A DNA stretch of 63,889 bases from Pseudoalteromonas fuliginea (GTDB lineage: Bacteria; Pseudomonadota; Gammaproteobacteria; Enterobacterales; Alteromonadaceae): the NCBI RefSeq assembly GCF_000690055.1, contig NZ_JJNZ01000021.1, positions 1-63,889 on the forward strand, in the 5' to 3' direction. The position numbers and the translations under genes are program-made. This document shows, one piece after another, positions 26,752 to 35,605 of the stretch; within the stretch, counting starts at the first letter, position 1, and every line of letters begins with the position of its first letter. Under the pieces are notes generated by a model. The model ran no database searches, was not told the origin of the DNA, and saw only the letters and a list, made by a program, of their open reading frames with translations.

Positions 26752-26851
26752 TTATATTGTTGATCTTGCTAATAACAATATAAATATTTCGAAATGAGTG
26801 CAGTGATGATAAAAAAGTAAGGTATTTAAGCGTTTTTTTATCTATATAGAT
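26752..26851. promoter_or_regulatory. inverted repeats in the crotonase/DUF440 divergent spacer
   Basis: The 254-bp spacer carries a 10-bp inverted repeat (TTATATTGTT / AACAATATAA, 12-nt loop, 26752-26783) and a perfect 12-bp palindrome ATCTATATAGAT (26840-26851). They could be operators for either gene; no promoter is clear. Confidence 0.3.
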
Positions 26852-26901
26852 GCTAGTTTTGTTATTATGATGTCACTTAAAAGCTTAGAGGTTAATCACT
26901 C

Positions 26902-27222
26902 ATGTCTGGCCCACGTTTACACACGATAGAAGAAGCAACTCATCAAGCCTATGATATTTTTTTAGAGCTAGCGCCAAATAACTTGAGCGATAAAGATGTT
27001 GAAGACTTTAATCAATACCGAGAAGATCTTGGCTTTATTGAAGAAGATGAGCCAGATGACCAATGGCAAGATTTTGTGGCACTTGAAATTGAACCAGAGC
27101 ACTTTATTCAAGTGTTAGTCGGTTTAGAATTTGAAAATGAAGATGCCTTATTTGCAAAAATTTTAATTAGTCGTGATAAAGACGCGCCGTTTTGTCATAT
27201 TTTATGGAAAGAAAGTGAATAA
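26902..27222 (+). CDS. DUF440 acidic protein, putative DNA mimic
   Basis: A 106-residue, very acidic protein matching the YciU/HI1450 family (DUF440). The H. influenzae homologue was proposed to mimic double-stranded DNA by its charge pattern and to bind HU. The Asp/Glu-rich segments EDEPDDQWQD and LEFENEDALF are typical. It is 11 bp upstream of the next frame, but that gene probably starts 47 bp away. Confidence 0.88.
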   Translation: MSGPRLHTIEEATHQAYDIFLELAPNNLSDKDVEDFNQYREDLGFIEEDEPDDQWQDFVALEIEPEHFIQVLVGLEFENEDALFAKILISRDKDAPFCHILWKESE

Positions 27223-27269
27223 GCCCATATTGCTTGTTTGTTTATAATTGTGTGCAAGAGAGCGTATTT

Positions 27270-28082
27270 GTGCGTAAGTATTTATTTTTAATTCTCTTAT
27301 TGATTAGTAGCCCAAGCTGGGCTGTTGATCCTTTTGAAGATTTTCATGAATATGGACAGCTTTCGGATGAAGAGATCCATGAGTTACACAAAGGTGAAAT
27401 GCTTTATGGGGATACTGAGTTTGGCTTTATTCTTAGCAAAGGCAACGCTAATTCGACCAGTTTTAAGCTCAAAGGTAATTTATATCAAGACTTTGAGAAG
27501 TGGCGTAATCAATTCAAAATAGACTCCCTTTATAAGCGCGATGAAAACGATGAAACAGGCGACAGCGATGTAACAGCTAATCGTGTGTTTGTCTCTGCAC
27601 AGGGTAATTATAAAGTGGGTGTGAAAAACTCATCCTTTTTTATTTACGGCGATTACGAAGAAGATGAATTTAGCGGCTTAGATTTTAAAAGCACAATCGC
27701 AACCGGTTACGGTACTCGTGTATATCAAGGTGTTAAAAACAAAGTTGATATTGATGTAGGACCCGGTTTATATCGCTCCGTTGCTGATGAAGAATCAGAT
27801 GTAAGTGAGGATGATATAAATAAAACGGGTTATTTAGTCAGAGTTGCAATGCAATGGGAGCGTTTGGTTTCTAAGCGAACTCGTTTTAATCAAGATGTCA
27901 GTGTAGAGCAATCGCTTTCGGGTCTTAATTCTCGCTTTAAATCAGAAACAGCATTAATAAGCCAAGTCGTTGGTGCTGTATCACTTAAGTTTGCGTATAT
28001 GTACCGTTATAATTCAAAACCCGAGGATGATAAACTTAAGTTTGATTCAGAGCTTAGTGCAACCTTGGTTTATAACTTTTAA
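27270..28082 (+). CDS. DUF481 outer-membrane beta-barrel protein
   Basis: A YdiY-like protein (DUF481). From GTG 27270 it has a clear signal peptide (KYLFLILLLISSPSWA) and 270 residues that end in Phe (ATLVYNF), with alternating beta-strand patterns (GYGTRVYQGVKNKVDIDVGPGLYR). AAGAGAG precedes the GTG. A longer frame to 27234 adds a polar leader that spoils the signal peptide. Function of the family is not known; some are induced by acid. Confidence 0.85.
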   Translation: MRKYLFLILLLISSPSWAVDPFEDFHEYGQLSDEEIHELHKGEMLYGDTEFGFILSKGNANSTSFKLKGNLYQDFEKWRNQFKIDSLYKRDENDETGDSDVTANRVFVSAQGNYKVGVKNSSFFIYGDYEEDEFSGLDFKSTIATGYGTRVYQGVKNKVDIDVGPGLYRSVADEESDVSEDDINKTGYLVRVAMQWERLVSKRTRFNQDVSVEQSLSGLNSRFKSETALISQVVGAVSLKFAYMYRYNSKPEDDKLKFDSELSATLVYNF

Positions 28083-28108
28083 GTATTTATTTAATTTTAG
28101 AGAGTGTT

Positions 28109-28597
28109 ATGTATCAGCATAAGCAGTATGCGGTGTTCATTTTTTTTGTATTAGCATGGATAGGCGGATTTGTTGCACTAGCGTGGAACTTATTAGGTGC
28201 AGATGGACCCTTAATGATATTTACTGGTATTTTAGTGCTGGTGGGCTTTTTGTTTCATGGCTTAACAGTAAAAGTTGATGATAATAAAATAAGTTGGGCG
28301 TTTGGGCCTGGTGTTGCTGGGCAAAGTATTTTGCTTAGCGAGATTACTGAAGTAAAAGCAGTACAAAATTCATATCGCCATGGTATAGGTATCCGTATTA
28401 CTCACGATGGTTGGGTGTATACAGTATCTGGTTTTAGTGCAATACAGCTAACGCTTAAGGATGGCACTATGTATCGTGTAGGTACAAACGATCAAAAAGG
28501 TTTACTAGCCGCATTGAAAGAAAAGAAAGTATCAATAGCACTTCCTAGTAAGACAAAAAGCGAAACTGAAGTGGTTAAGCGCAACAATATGATATAA
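28109..28597 (+). CDS. membrane protein with PH-like domain
   Basis: 162 residues: two hydrophobic segments (about 8-28 and 33-52) followed by a beta-rich region (about 55-150) like bacterial PH-type domains. I know no function. A hairpin terminator directly follows, and it lies 26 bp after the DUF481 gene, so the two may be co-transcribed. Confidence 0.7.
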   Translation: MYQHKQYAVFIFFVLAWIGGFVALAWNLLGADGPLMIFTGILVLVGFLFHGLTVKVDDNKISWAFGPGVAGQSILLSEITEVKAVQNSYRHGIGIRITHDGWVYTVSGFSAIQLTLKDGTMYRVGTNDQKGLLAALKEKKVSIALPSKTKSETEVVKRNNMI

Positions 28598-28622
28598 AAA
28601 AAGCGCCTTAGGCGCTTTTTTA
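28596..28622. terminator. bidirectional terminator
   Basis: AAAAAAGCGCC-TTA-GGCGCTTTTTT: a stem with A/T tracts on both sides serving the convergent membrane-protein and slyD genes. Confidence 0.92.
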
Positions 28623-28638
28623 TCTGCTGTATACAATA

Positions 28639-29124
28639 TTAGTGGTCGTGGCCACACCCACCTTCGCCATGTACGTGGCCGTGAGTTAATTCGTCTTGTG
28701 TTGCATCACGCACTTCTAGAATTTCTACATCAAAGTTAAGTGTTATACCTGAAAGCGGGTTATTACCATCTACAATCACTTCTTCATCTTGAATATCGAT
28801 GATCATTACTGATTGGTCGCCATCATCTGTTGATGCACGAAATTGCATGCCAACTTCAATTTCCATACCTTCAAACATTGATTTAGGTACCGCTTGCATT
28901 AGGTTGTCGTGGCGCTCGCCGTAACCTTCTTCAGGTTCAACCTTTACGCTAAGCGTGTCGCCTGGTTGCTTGCCCAGCAAAGCATTTTCTAGGCCTGAAA
29001 TTAAATAGCCTGTGCCAATGATAAAGTGTAGCGGCTCACCACCGAACGAGTTATCAATGCTATTACCATCATTATCCATTACCGAATAATGCATTTTTAC
29101 CACTTTGTTTGCCGCAACGATCAT
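28639..29124 (-). CDS. slyD: FKBP-type peptidyl-prolyl isomerase SlyD-like
   Basis: Peptidyl-prolyl cis-trans isomerase and chaperone, 161 residues. An FKBP domain is split by the insert-in-flap chaperone domain (about 75-125), and the C-terminus is His-rich and metal-binding (HGHVHGEGGCGHDH), as in SlyD, which hands nickel to hydrogenases. The tail is much shorter than that of E. coli SlyD. ATG 29124 is chosen over ATG 29130 because TAGGA abuts the earlier one. Confidence 0.93.
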   Translation of the reverse strand: MIVAANKVVKMHYSVMDNDGNSIDNSFGGEPLHFIIGTGYLISGLENALLGKQPGDTLSVKVEPEEGYGERHDNLMQAVPKSMFEGMEIEVGMQFRASTDDGDQSVMIIDIQDEEVIVDGNNPLSGITLNFDVEILEVRDATQDELTHGHVHGEGGCGHDH

Positions 29125-29136
29125 AGTCATTCCTAT

Positions 29137-30048
29137 TTATTCATCTTCAAGAGAGTAGGGTAGAGGCAGAATGCTTAGCTCCACCTGAGGTGTATGTTTT
29201 GCACGAAGTACCTGAGTTACATCAGTATCGTTTGGCAACACAACGAGGCCTGTTAGTTTACTTGTTTGCTCATCAAAACTTTGCGTTATAAGTTTACCCG
29301 CACGGCGCCAGTTTTCGCCTAACTGGGTTTCCAGATCAAGCTCTGAAAGTAGCCCTTCGCTTTGTCCTGAAACGATATACATTGCGCGTTTATTCTTACC
29401 AAGGTATTTCATACGGGCCACAGTTTCTTGACCTGTATAACATCCTTTTTTAAAGCTAATGCCACCAATAGCTTGTAGGTTAACCATCTGCGGAACATAT
29501 TCCCCAATAGCTTCACTACTTAATTGTGGTTCGCCGGCTAAAATTGCTGCTTGTTTCCAGGGCGCATCGTTATCAAGAGTCGATATATTATCAGGAATAC
29601 TAAATTTGCTATCAACCATCAATAACACGCGATTATCTGCTAACTTTAATGCTTTACCATAACTCAAGTCGCACGCAGTAGCATCGTCTTCAAATGTTAT
29701 ACTAAGCTGAGCAAGTACGTCTGTTAAGTCATCGCCGATTAAGCCAATTAAACGCTCAGAGGAGACATTTATATCGACCTTTGCAAATACAGCGTATTTT
29801 TTAAGTTCAACTAACGACTTTTCTACTTCGGCTGCGCTACCTGTAAGGTAATAGTTATCTTGATAAGAAAATAATTTAAATACACCCCAAAGCTTTCCTT
29901 TGGCACTGCAATGGCCAGTCCATAAATAGTTACTGCTGGTTAATTTATTGAGATCTTGAGTAATTTGCCCGTGCAAATAAGATAATTTATCAGCACCGCT
30001 AAGGCTAATAAGTTGATGAGATAACGGACATGCATAAACGCTCGACAT
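29137..30048 (-). CDS. ygfZ: folate-dependent iron-sulfur maturation protein YgfZ
   Basis: A 303-residue aminomethyltransferase-like protein that helps mature or repair Fe-S enzymes such as MiaB. The family signature KGCYTGQE is intact, with LSYLHGQITQDL near the start. ATG 30048 is preceded by AAGAAGG; the frame extends 22 codons further but without similarity. It abuts slyD by 12 bp and lies across a promoter spacer from sdhE, which in E. coli is also a neighbour. Confidence 0.95.
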   Translation of the reverse strand: MSSVYACPLSHQLISLSGADKLSYLHGQITQDLNKLTSSNYLWTGHCSAKGKLWGVFKLFSYQDNYYLTGSAAEVEKSLVELKKYAVFAKVDINVSSERLIGLIGDDLTDVLAQLSITFEDDATACDLSYGKALKLADNRVLLMVDSKFSIPDNISTLDNDAPWKQAAILAGEPQLSSEAIGEYVPQMVNLQAIGGISFKKGCYTGQETVARMKYLGKNKRAMYIVSGQSEGLLSELDLETQLGENWRRAGKLITQSFDEQTSKLTGLVVLPNDTDVTQVLRAKHTPQVELSILPLPYSLEDE

Positions 30049-30212
30049 AAAAACCTTCTTTGCAATATAAATGAAGTGACATAATAACGCAGTTGTTACG
30101 TATGGTACAGACAAGCGCTAATTGGCGTGGATTATTATTTTAATCGGCGATTAATAGCTGATAAGTTGACACGCATTTGTTAAACTCGAGTCAATTAAGT
30201 ATGAGGTTTAAA

Positions 30213-30464
30213 ATGGTTGAAATTCATAGTAAAGCACGTATTCGTTGGGCTTGCCGTCGTGGCATGTTAGAGCTAGATGTTTTGTTTATGCCGTTTGTAG
30301 AAGAAGCATACGACTCTTTGAGCACAGAGCAGCAAGCTATCTTTCAGCGTTTGCTAACAGAAGAAGACCCTGATTTATTTGCATGGTTTATGGGGCATCA
30401 AGAGTGTAAAGATGAGCAGTTAAATACAATGGTTTCACTTATTTTAGATAGAGTTCGTGTATAG
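30213..30464 (+). CDS. sdhE: FAD assembly factor SdhE (CptB/YgfY)
   Basis: Small factor that promotes covalent flavinylation of succinate dehydrogenase SdhA. From ATG 30213 it has 83 residues and the conserved RGMLELD motif near residue 17; GAGGT sits 5 bp before the start. The frame upstream (to 30177) is not conserved. It overlaps the next gene by 8 bp, the same order as E. coli sdhE-ygfX. Confidence 0.95.
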   Translation: MVEIHSKARIRWACRRGMLELDVLFMPFVEEAYDSLSTEQQAIFQRLLTEEDPDLFAWFMGHQECKDEQLNTMVSLILDRVRV

Positions 30465-30876
30465 ATTTACAGTTACAGATAATAAAGCAGACCATAAACC
30501 AGTTGTGGTCTTTTTTTGTATGCTGGCTTTGATATTATGCTTATTTTTAAGTTCTGTACTGGCAATGCTTTTTTGTGTTGTAGTAAATACAGTGGCTGGA
30601 TTATTTGTTTGGCGAAAAGTTTTAGCTGCTCACCCGATACGGGGAGTTGTTATTTTAGAGCCAAACCTATTTAGATTTGAAAGTCAGTCGCTAAAAATTC
30701 AAGGTGAAATAAGTACTCAAAGTCGCATACTTGGTAGCAGTGTATGGCTTTATATTAAAGGCTTTAGTAAAAACCATTGGCTAATTATTTCAGCCAATGG
30801 AGTTAACGAACAAAGCTATGCTCGATTAAAACGTGCAACACTTAGCGCTATTAGTGGCGCTGCGGGGTCAAAATAG
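30457..30876 (+). CDS. ygfX: YgfX (CptA)-like membrane protein
   Basis: A 139-residue protein with two membrane segments (about 15-50) and a soluble tail, matching the layout and place of YgfX. In E. coli YgfX was reported to inhibit cell division and to pair with SdhE, though the toxin role is debated. The GTG start overlaps the sdhE stop. Its 3' end overlaps the convergent nadB by 26 bp. Confidence 0.8.
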   Translation: MYRFTVTDNKADHKPVVVFFCMLALILCLFLSSVLAMLFCVVVNTVAGLFVWRKVLAAHPIRGVVILEPNLFRFESQSLKIQGEISTQSRILGSSVWLYIKGFSKNHWLIISANGVNEQSYARLKRATLSAISGAAGSK

Positions 30877-32461
30877 TTGGTGTTGGATTTTCGTTTTGCT
30901 CAGGGTAATCAATAGTGTAATGAAGGCCACGGCTTTCTTTGCGTTCCATTGCACTTCTAATGATTAATTCAGCTACTTGCACTAAATTACGTAGCTCCAA
31001 CAAATTATTACTGACTCTAAAATTAGCATAGTAGTCATGTATTTCTTGCTGTAATAGTTCAACTCGGTGCAGTGCACGCTCTAAACGCTTAGTTGATCGA
31101 ACAATACCAACGTAATCCCACATGAATAATCGTAGTTCATGCCAGTTATGGGTAATTACAATTTCTTCATCGGAGTTACTAACTCGGCTTTCATCCCAAT
31201 ACGGAAGTGCTATAGGCTCTGGCGCATGCTCTATTTTACTTAAAATATCTTTTGCAGCAGCATGGGCAAACACAATACATTCAAGTAATGAGTTACTTGC
31301 CATGCGATTTGCACCGTGAAGGCCTGTATAAGCTACTTCACCCACAGCGTATAAATTATCTAAATCGGTTTTTCCGTTAAAATCGGTCATTACACCGCCG
31401 CAAGTATAGTGGGCAGCGGGGACAACTGGGATTGCTTCTTTGGTTATATCAAGCCCTACACTTAAGCATTTCGCATAAATAGTAGGAAAGTGCTCAATAA
31501 TAAAATCTTTATCTTTGTGGCTAATATCTAGGTAAACACAGTTTGCGCCGAGGCGTTTCATTTCAAAATCGATTGCGCGTGCAACAATGTCGCGTGGAGC
31601 AAGTTCTTCACGCTCATCAAAGTCTTTCATAAAGCGAGTGCCGTCAGGGCGTTTTAAATAAGCGCCTTCACCACGCATAGCTTCAGTAATTAAGAAGTTT
31701 TGTAATTCAGGGTGATATAAACTTGTTGGATGGAACTGATTAAATTCCATATTGGCCACTTTACAGCCCGCCCGCCACGCCATTGCAATACCATCGCCAC
31801 TTGATACGTCAGGATTTGAGGTGTACAAATACACTTTACTTGCCCCGCCGGTCGCCAGAGCAACAAATTTTGCCGAAATGGTTTCTACCTTTTTAGCTTT
31901 TTTGTTCCACACATACATACCGTGAATATGCGAAGCTGTTTTTTCGGTGTTTTTATCAGTAATTAAATCAATCGCGTTGTATTGCTCTAAAAGTGTAATA
32001 TTTTTATGCGCTTTTACTTGGCTTATTAATGTAGTTTGTACTGCTTTGCCAGTCGCATCAGCTGCATGCAAAATACGACGATGGCTATGACCGCCTTCGC
32101 GCGTTAAATGAAAGCGCTCTTTGCCTTTACTATCAAATTCCATATCAAAAGGCACGCCTTGATCAATTAACCATTGCAGGCAATCATGGGCGTTGCTTGC
32201 AGTGTAGTGGACGGCTCCTCTGTTGCACAAGCCGCCGCCAGCATCGAGTGTATCCTCTACATGGGATTCTATGCTGTCATTTTGTTTATCAAATACAGCA
32301 GCTATACCGCCTTGAGCATATAATGTAGAGCCTTCTGTCAGAGCCCCTTTACTAATTACGGTAACGTTACAAAAATTAGCTAAAGATAAAGCTAGTGATA
32401 AGCCTGCTGCGCCGCTACCGATAATAGCGACATCAGCAATGTGGTGTTTATTTTGGTTCAT
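30851..32461 (-). CDS. nadB: L-aspartate oxidase
   Basis: FAD enzyme that makes iminoaspartate for quinolinate in NAD synthesis. 536 residues, close to the 540 of E. coli. It has the FAD motif [12 protein letters not shown], the [12 protein letters not shown] region and the HPTSLYH and AMRGEGAYL active-site stretches. It is transcribed divergently from rpoE, as in E. coli. Confidence 0.97.
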   Translation of the reverse strand: MNQNKHHIADVAIIGSGAAGLSLALSLANFCNVTVISKGALTEGSTLYAQGGIAAVFDKQNDSIESHVEDTLDAGGGLCNRGAVHYTASNAHDCLQWLIDQGVPFDMEFDSKGKERFHLTREGGHSHRRILHAADATGKAVQTTLISQVKAHKNITLLEQYNAIDLITDKNTEKTASHIHGMYVWNKKAKKVETISAKFVALATGGASKVYLYTSNPDVSSGDGIAMAWRAGCKVANMEFNQFHPTSLYHPELQNFLITEAMRGEGAYLKRPDGTRFMKDFDEREELAPRDIVARAIDFEMKRLGANCVYLDISHKDKDFIIEHFPTIYAKCLSVGLDITKEAIPVVPAAHYTCGGVMTDFNGKTDLDNLYAVGEVAYTGLHGANRMASNSLLECIVFAHAAAKDILSKIEHAPEPIALPYWDESRVSNSDEEIVITHNWHELRLFMWDYVGIVRSTKRLERALHRVELLQQEIHDYYANFRVSNNLLELRNLVQVAELIIRSAMERKESRGLHYTIDYPEQNENPTPTILTPQRH

Positions 32462-32614
32462 GTCAGAGGTACTTTGCGGTTACAATGCTCGTATAGAGCA
32501 ATATTTGTTTTCAATATCTGTAGTTGTATCATATTTGTCATATTACTACGTAGTGATTTTAATAGCCTAACGCTGTTATTTATGAACTATTTTATAAAAA
32601 AATAATATTAAACA

Positions 32615-32641
32615 GAACTTTTTATTCATGTAGAGGTCAGA
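32615..32641 (+). promoter_or_regulatory. sigma-E promoter of rpoE
   Basis: GAACTT (32615-32620), a 16-bp spacer and TCAGA (32637-32641) match the sigma-E consensus (GAACTT, 16-17 bp, TCTGA). The transcript would begin near 32648, which is the first possible start codon of the frame, so translation must begin further down (ATG 32708, with AGGAG at 32692-32696). rpoE would be autoregulated. Confidence 0.85.
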
Positions 32642-32707
32642 GTATTTGTGAACAATAGCGACACTATGAATAACAAGCAAAAATCAGACATAGGAGTACC
32701 GGCTCGA

Positions 32708-33289
32708 ATGAGCGAGCAGGAATTAGATTTAGCGCTAGTAAAAAGGGTTCAGCAGGGTGATAAAAACGCCTTCAATCTATTAGTAAAGAAGTATCAAAAT
32801 AAAATTGCAGGTTTGATATCACGTTATGTATCAAACCAAGGTGATATTGCAGATGTAGCACAAGAAGCATTTATAAAAGCTTATCGTGCACTTCCAAACT
32901 TTAGAGGTGATAGTGCCTTTTATACTTGGTTATACCGTATTGCCGTTAATTGTGCTAAAAATTACTTAGTAGCACAGGGCCGTAAACCGCCAGCAAATGA
33001 TATCGACGCTGAAGAAGCTGAATTTTATGACTGTGCGGATTCGATGCGTTCAAATGCATCCCCTGAAAATCTACTTTTAAGCGAAGAAGTACGCGCTGTT
33101 ATTTTTAATACGATTGATAGTTTGCCTGAAGATCTTAAAACTGCGATAACCCTAAGAGAAATCGAAGGGATGAGCTATGAAGAAATAGCAGTGGTCATGG
33201 ATTGCCCTGTCGGGACGGTGCGTTCGCGTATCTTTCGTGCCCGAGAAGCAATTGATAACAAATTAAACCCATTAATAGGCGAGTCTTAG
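32708..33289 (+). CDS. rpoE: RNA polymerase extracytoplasmic sigma factor E
   Basis: Directs transcription of envelope-stress genes. From ATG 32708 (193 residues) it aligns almost end to end with E. coli RpoE: AFNLLVKKYQNKIAGL, region 2 (FIKAYRALPNFRGDSAFYTWLYRIAVN), and region 4 (PEDLKTAITLREIEGMSYEEI). The frame has 20 additional codons upstream from GTG 32648, but the sigma-E promoter overlaps the start of that stretch. First gene of rpoE-rseA-rseB-rseC. Confidence 0.96.
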   Translation: MSEQELDLALVKRVQQGDKNAFNLLVKKYQNKIAGLISRYVSNQGDIADVAQEAFIKAYRALPNFRGDSAFYTWLYRIAVNCAKNYLVAQGRKPPANDIDAEEAEFYDCADSMRSNASPENLLLSEEVRAVIFNTIDSLPEDLKTAITLREIEGMSYEEIAVVMDCPVGTVRSRIFRAREAIDNKLNPLIGES

Positions 33290-33290
33290 T

Positions 33291-33905
33291 ATGACGAAAG
33301 CACACCTTAACAAGTTAGATAACGAAGTGTTATCGGCATTACTTGATGGCGAACAACATCTAACTGATGCAAAAATTGCAGAGCAAGATGTAACCACGTT
33401 TGGCCGTTATGCGTTAATTGGTGATGCAATGCGTGCTCAAAAAAATAATAATGACATACATATTGATATTAGCGATCGCGTTGCATTAGCATTAGAAAGC
33501 GAGCCTGTTTATGCTGACTTCAACCAGCCAAACACAGAGCCTCAAGCAGTCACTGAAACTGTAAAAAATAATGTAGTTGCTTTTAATTGGCGCAAACCTG
33601 TTGCCCAACTAGCGATTGCAGCAAGTGTGGCAATGTTTGCTATTGTGGGCGTTAATACACTTCCGCAAAGTAACAATCAGCAGCAAAGCGAAATCCCTTT
33701 ACTGCAAACTACCCCTTTAACAGGTATGGCTTCGCCAGTAAGTTACTCATCTGAGCCAGCGCTTGAAAATGCTGAACAAGGCTTACGTGAATTGCAGCAA
33801 CAACGTATTGGCGCATTAGTTTTAGAGCATCAACGACAAGCACGTGTTGCTAACTCGCTTCAAACAGCGCAAAATAGTATAAAAGCGCAAGAGGAAAAAA
33901 ACTAA
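33291..33905 (+). CDS. rseA: anti-sigma-E factor RseA
   Basis: A 204-residue bitopic protein: a cytoplasmic sigma-binding region (about 10-70, DNEVLSALLDGEQHLTD), a membrane helix at about 103-122 (LAIAASVAMFAIVGV), and a periplasmic C-terminus rich in Gln. DegS and RseP cut it under stress to free RpoE. It starts 2 bp after rpoE. The periplasmic tail is only about 80 residues. Confidence 0.95.
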   Translation: MTKAHLNKLDNEVLSALLDGEQHLTDAKIAEQDVTTFGRYALIGDAMRAQKNNNDIHIDISDRVALALESEPVYADFNQPNTEPQAVTETVKNNVVAFNWRKPVAQLAIAASVAMFAIVGVNTLPQSNNQQQSEIPLLQTTPLTGMASPVSYSSEPALENAEQGLRELQQQRIGALVLEHQRQARVANSLQTAQNSIKAQEEKN

Positions 33906-33909
33906 TTAA

Positions 33910-34860
33910 ATGAAAGTAATCACTTTTATTCTGTCGTTGGTAGTTAGCTTTACTGCATTTGCCAACGATATAAATCCTGCCAAAGATTTATTACTTAAAA
34001 TGGCTAATGCCGTACATAACCGTAATTTTGATGCTTCATTTGTGGTTGTTAAGGGTAAAACAATGGAACCATATCGTTGGATCCATGCCAAACAAGGCGA
34101 CACAGAGCTTGAGCATTTAAGTTTACTCAATGGCGCAGGCCTTGAAATGGTTCGTGTTAATAATCAAGTCACTTATTTTGAACCGCAGTCAGAGCCATAC
34201 TCTCTTAAAACTGATTCGATTGCAGGCCCCATTCCTGAAGTGTTATTTAAAGACATTGAGCGCTTGAGCGCACATTATGATTTTGTAATGGGTGGTAAAG
34301 GGCGCATTGCAGGGCGTGCGGCTCAATTAGTTCGAATTGAATCCAAAGATGAATTCAAATATAACTACTGGATTTGGCTTGATATGGAGTCGTCTTTACT
34401 TTTAAAAGCAGCGTACGTGAACCACGAAGGTGAGGCGCTTGAACAGCTACAGTTAACTCATGTTAGTGTTACTGAACAGCCTGCTAGTATGCTGTTGGAA
34501 GTACTCAATCGTAACTTTCCAACGCCTCTACCAGAAAGTGATTTAGGTGGTGCAGAGAACACAGCAAAGAATTGGAGTATAAACTGGTTACCTGATGGCT
34601 TTGAATTATTAAAATCTGACAGACATAAACTCGATTTAAATAATGAGTTAACAGACTATTATTTGTTTTCTGATGGTTTTGTTGAGATCTCTATATTTAT
34701 ACAGCGACCTTTACCTGGTAAGCGTTTAAGCGGTGCATTAACATCTGGTGCAACGACGGTATATGTGCATAATGGCGGTAATTTTGATGTATCGGTTGTT
34801 GGTAATGTACCGAGTATGACCGCAAAAGCAATTGCAGAGTCAGTTACCCGCGCACTATAG
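33910..34860 (+). CDS. rseB: sigma-E regulator RseB
   Basis: Periplasmic protein, 316 residues with a Sec signal peptide (ILSLVVSFTAFA), that shields RseA from proteolysis and senses mislocalised lipoprotein or LPS. The two-domain lipid-binding fold has recognisable stretches such as RNFDASFVVVKG and the YWIWLDMESSLLLKA region. It follows rseA by 5 bp. Confidence 0.95.
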   Translation: MKVITFILSLVVSFTAFANDINPAKDLLLKMANAVHNRNFDASFVVVKGKTMEPYRWIHAKQGDTELEHLSLLNGAGLEMVRVNNQVTYFEPQSEPYSLKTDSIAGPIPEVLFKDIERLSAHYDFVMGGKGRIAGRAAQLVRIESKDEFKYNYWIWLDMESSLLLKAAYVNHEGEALEQLQLTHVSVTEQPASMLLEVLNRNFPTPLPESDLGGAENTAKNWSINWLPDGFELLKSDRHKLDLNNELTDYYLFSDGFVEISIFIQRPLPGKRLSGALTSGATTVYVHNGGNFDVSVVGNVPSMTAKAIAESVTRAL

Positions 34861-34880
34861 GCGATTCCGTAAGGATTGTT

Positions 34881-35330
34881 ATGATTGAACAAACCCTCAC
34901 AGTTGTGGCCCTTGATGGCCACATTGCTTATTTAGAAGCACAGCAAAAACAAGCTTGTGAAGGCTGCAATGGTCGTTGCGGCTCACAAGTGTTTGGCAAG
35001 TTATTCGGCACCGCAAAAAAAACCTTTCCATATAGATTCGACTTACCAGTCGAGGTCGGTCAAAAAGTTACTTTGTCACTTGATGATAGCCTCGTTGTTA
35101 AACATGCTTTTGCTGTATATATGTTACCTTTATTTTTAAGTCTAACGTTTGCATTTATTGCTTCTGAGTTACTTTTAATGGCCGAAGGTTGGCAAATCTT
35201 AGCGGCGGCTTTAGGTGGCATTACTGGATTTTTTATTGCTAAAACTCGTGTTAAATCACTTAAGCACGATATAAAAGTAATAAAAATTCATCCAATTAGT
35301 ATCCCTTTAACTCAAATAGATGGTGATTGA
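34881..35330 (+). CDS. rseC: SoxR-reducing / sigma-E locus protein RseC
   Basis: A 149-residue inner-membrane protein with the Cys-rich N-terminal motif CEGCNGRCGS (about 27-36) and two membrane helices (about 75-95 and 100-120). RseC of E. coli and its Rhodobacter relatives are tied to SoxR reduction and redox stress. It is the last gene of the rpoE operon, before a repeat element and lepA. Confidence 0.92.
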   Translation: MIEQTLTVVALDGHIAYLEAQQKQACEGCNGRCGSQVFGKLFGTAKKTFPYRFDLPVEVGQKVTLSLDDSLVVKHAFAVYMLPLFLSLTFAFIASELLLMAEGWQILAAALGGITGFFIAKTRVKSLKHDIKVIKIHPISIPLTQIDGD

Positions 35331-35358
35331 CGCCAATTAAATGTAAAATTGCCGTTTT

Positions 35359-35564
35359 ATACCAAAGTAACTTGGAAATACAGGGAATTGTGGTTTTTAA
35401 AATTATTTTATCTGACTGACTTATTTAAGTTTATTAAGCATAACTTATTGTTATTCATTAAATAAAATGATTATAACCCATCTTAAAAAGCGTGAGCTAA
35501 GTCTGTAATTTACAAACTGAGCTTATGGCATCCTAAAGCAAGTATTTTCAAGTCACTTAGGTAT
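35359..35564. repeat. 206-bp palindromic repeat element with 22-bp ends
   Basis: Two imperfect inverted ends, about 22 bp each and matching at 19 of 22 positions, bound a 206-bp unit between rseC and lepA (left ATACCAAAGTAACTTGG..., right ...CAAGTCACTTAGGTAT). No frame of size lies inside. It looks like a MITE or repeated palindromic element of the kind common in Alteromonadales intergenic spacers. Confidence 0.65.
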
Positions 35565-35605
35565 TCATATTTAGTCCATTAAAATAGAAGTATAGAATCC
35601 AGTTT

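Noticed and set aside
30166..30171. TTGACA as -35 of sdhE
   Set aside because: No -10 element at 16-18 bp.
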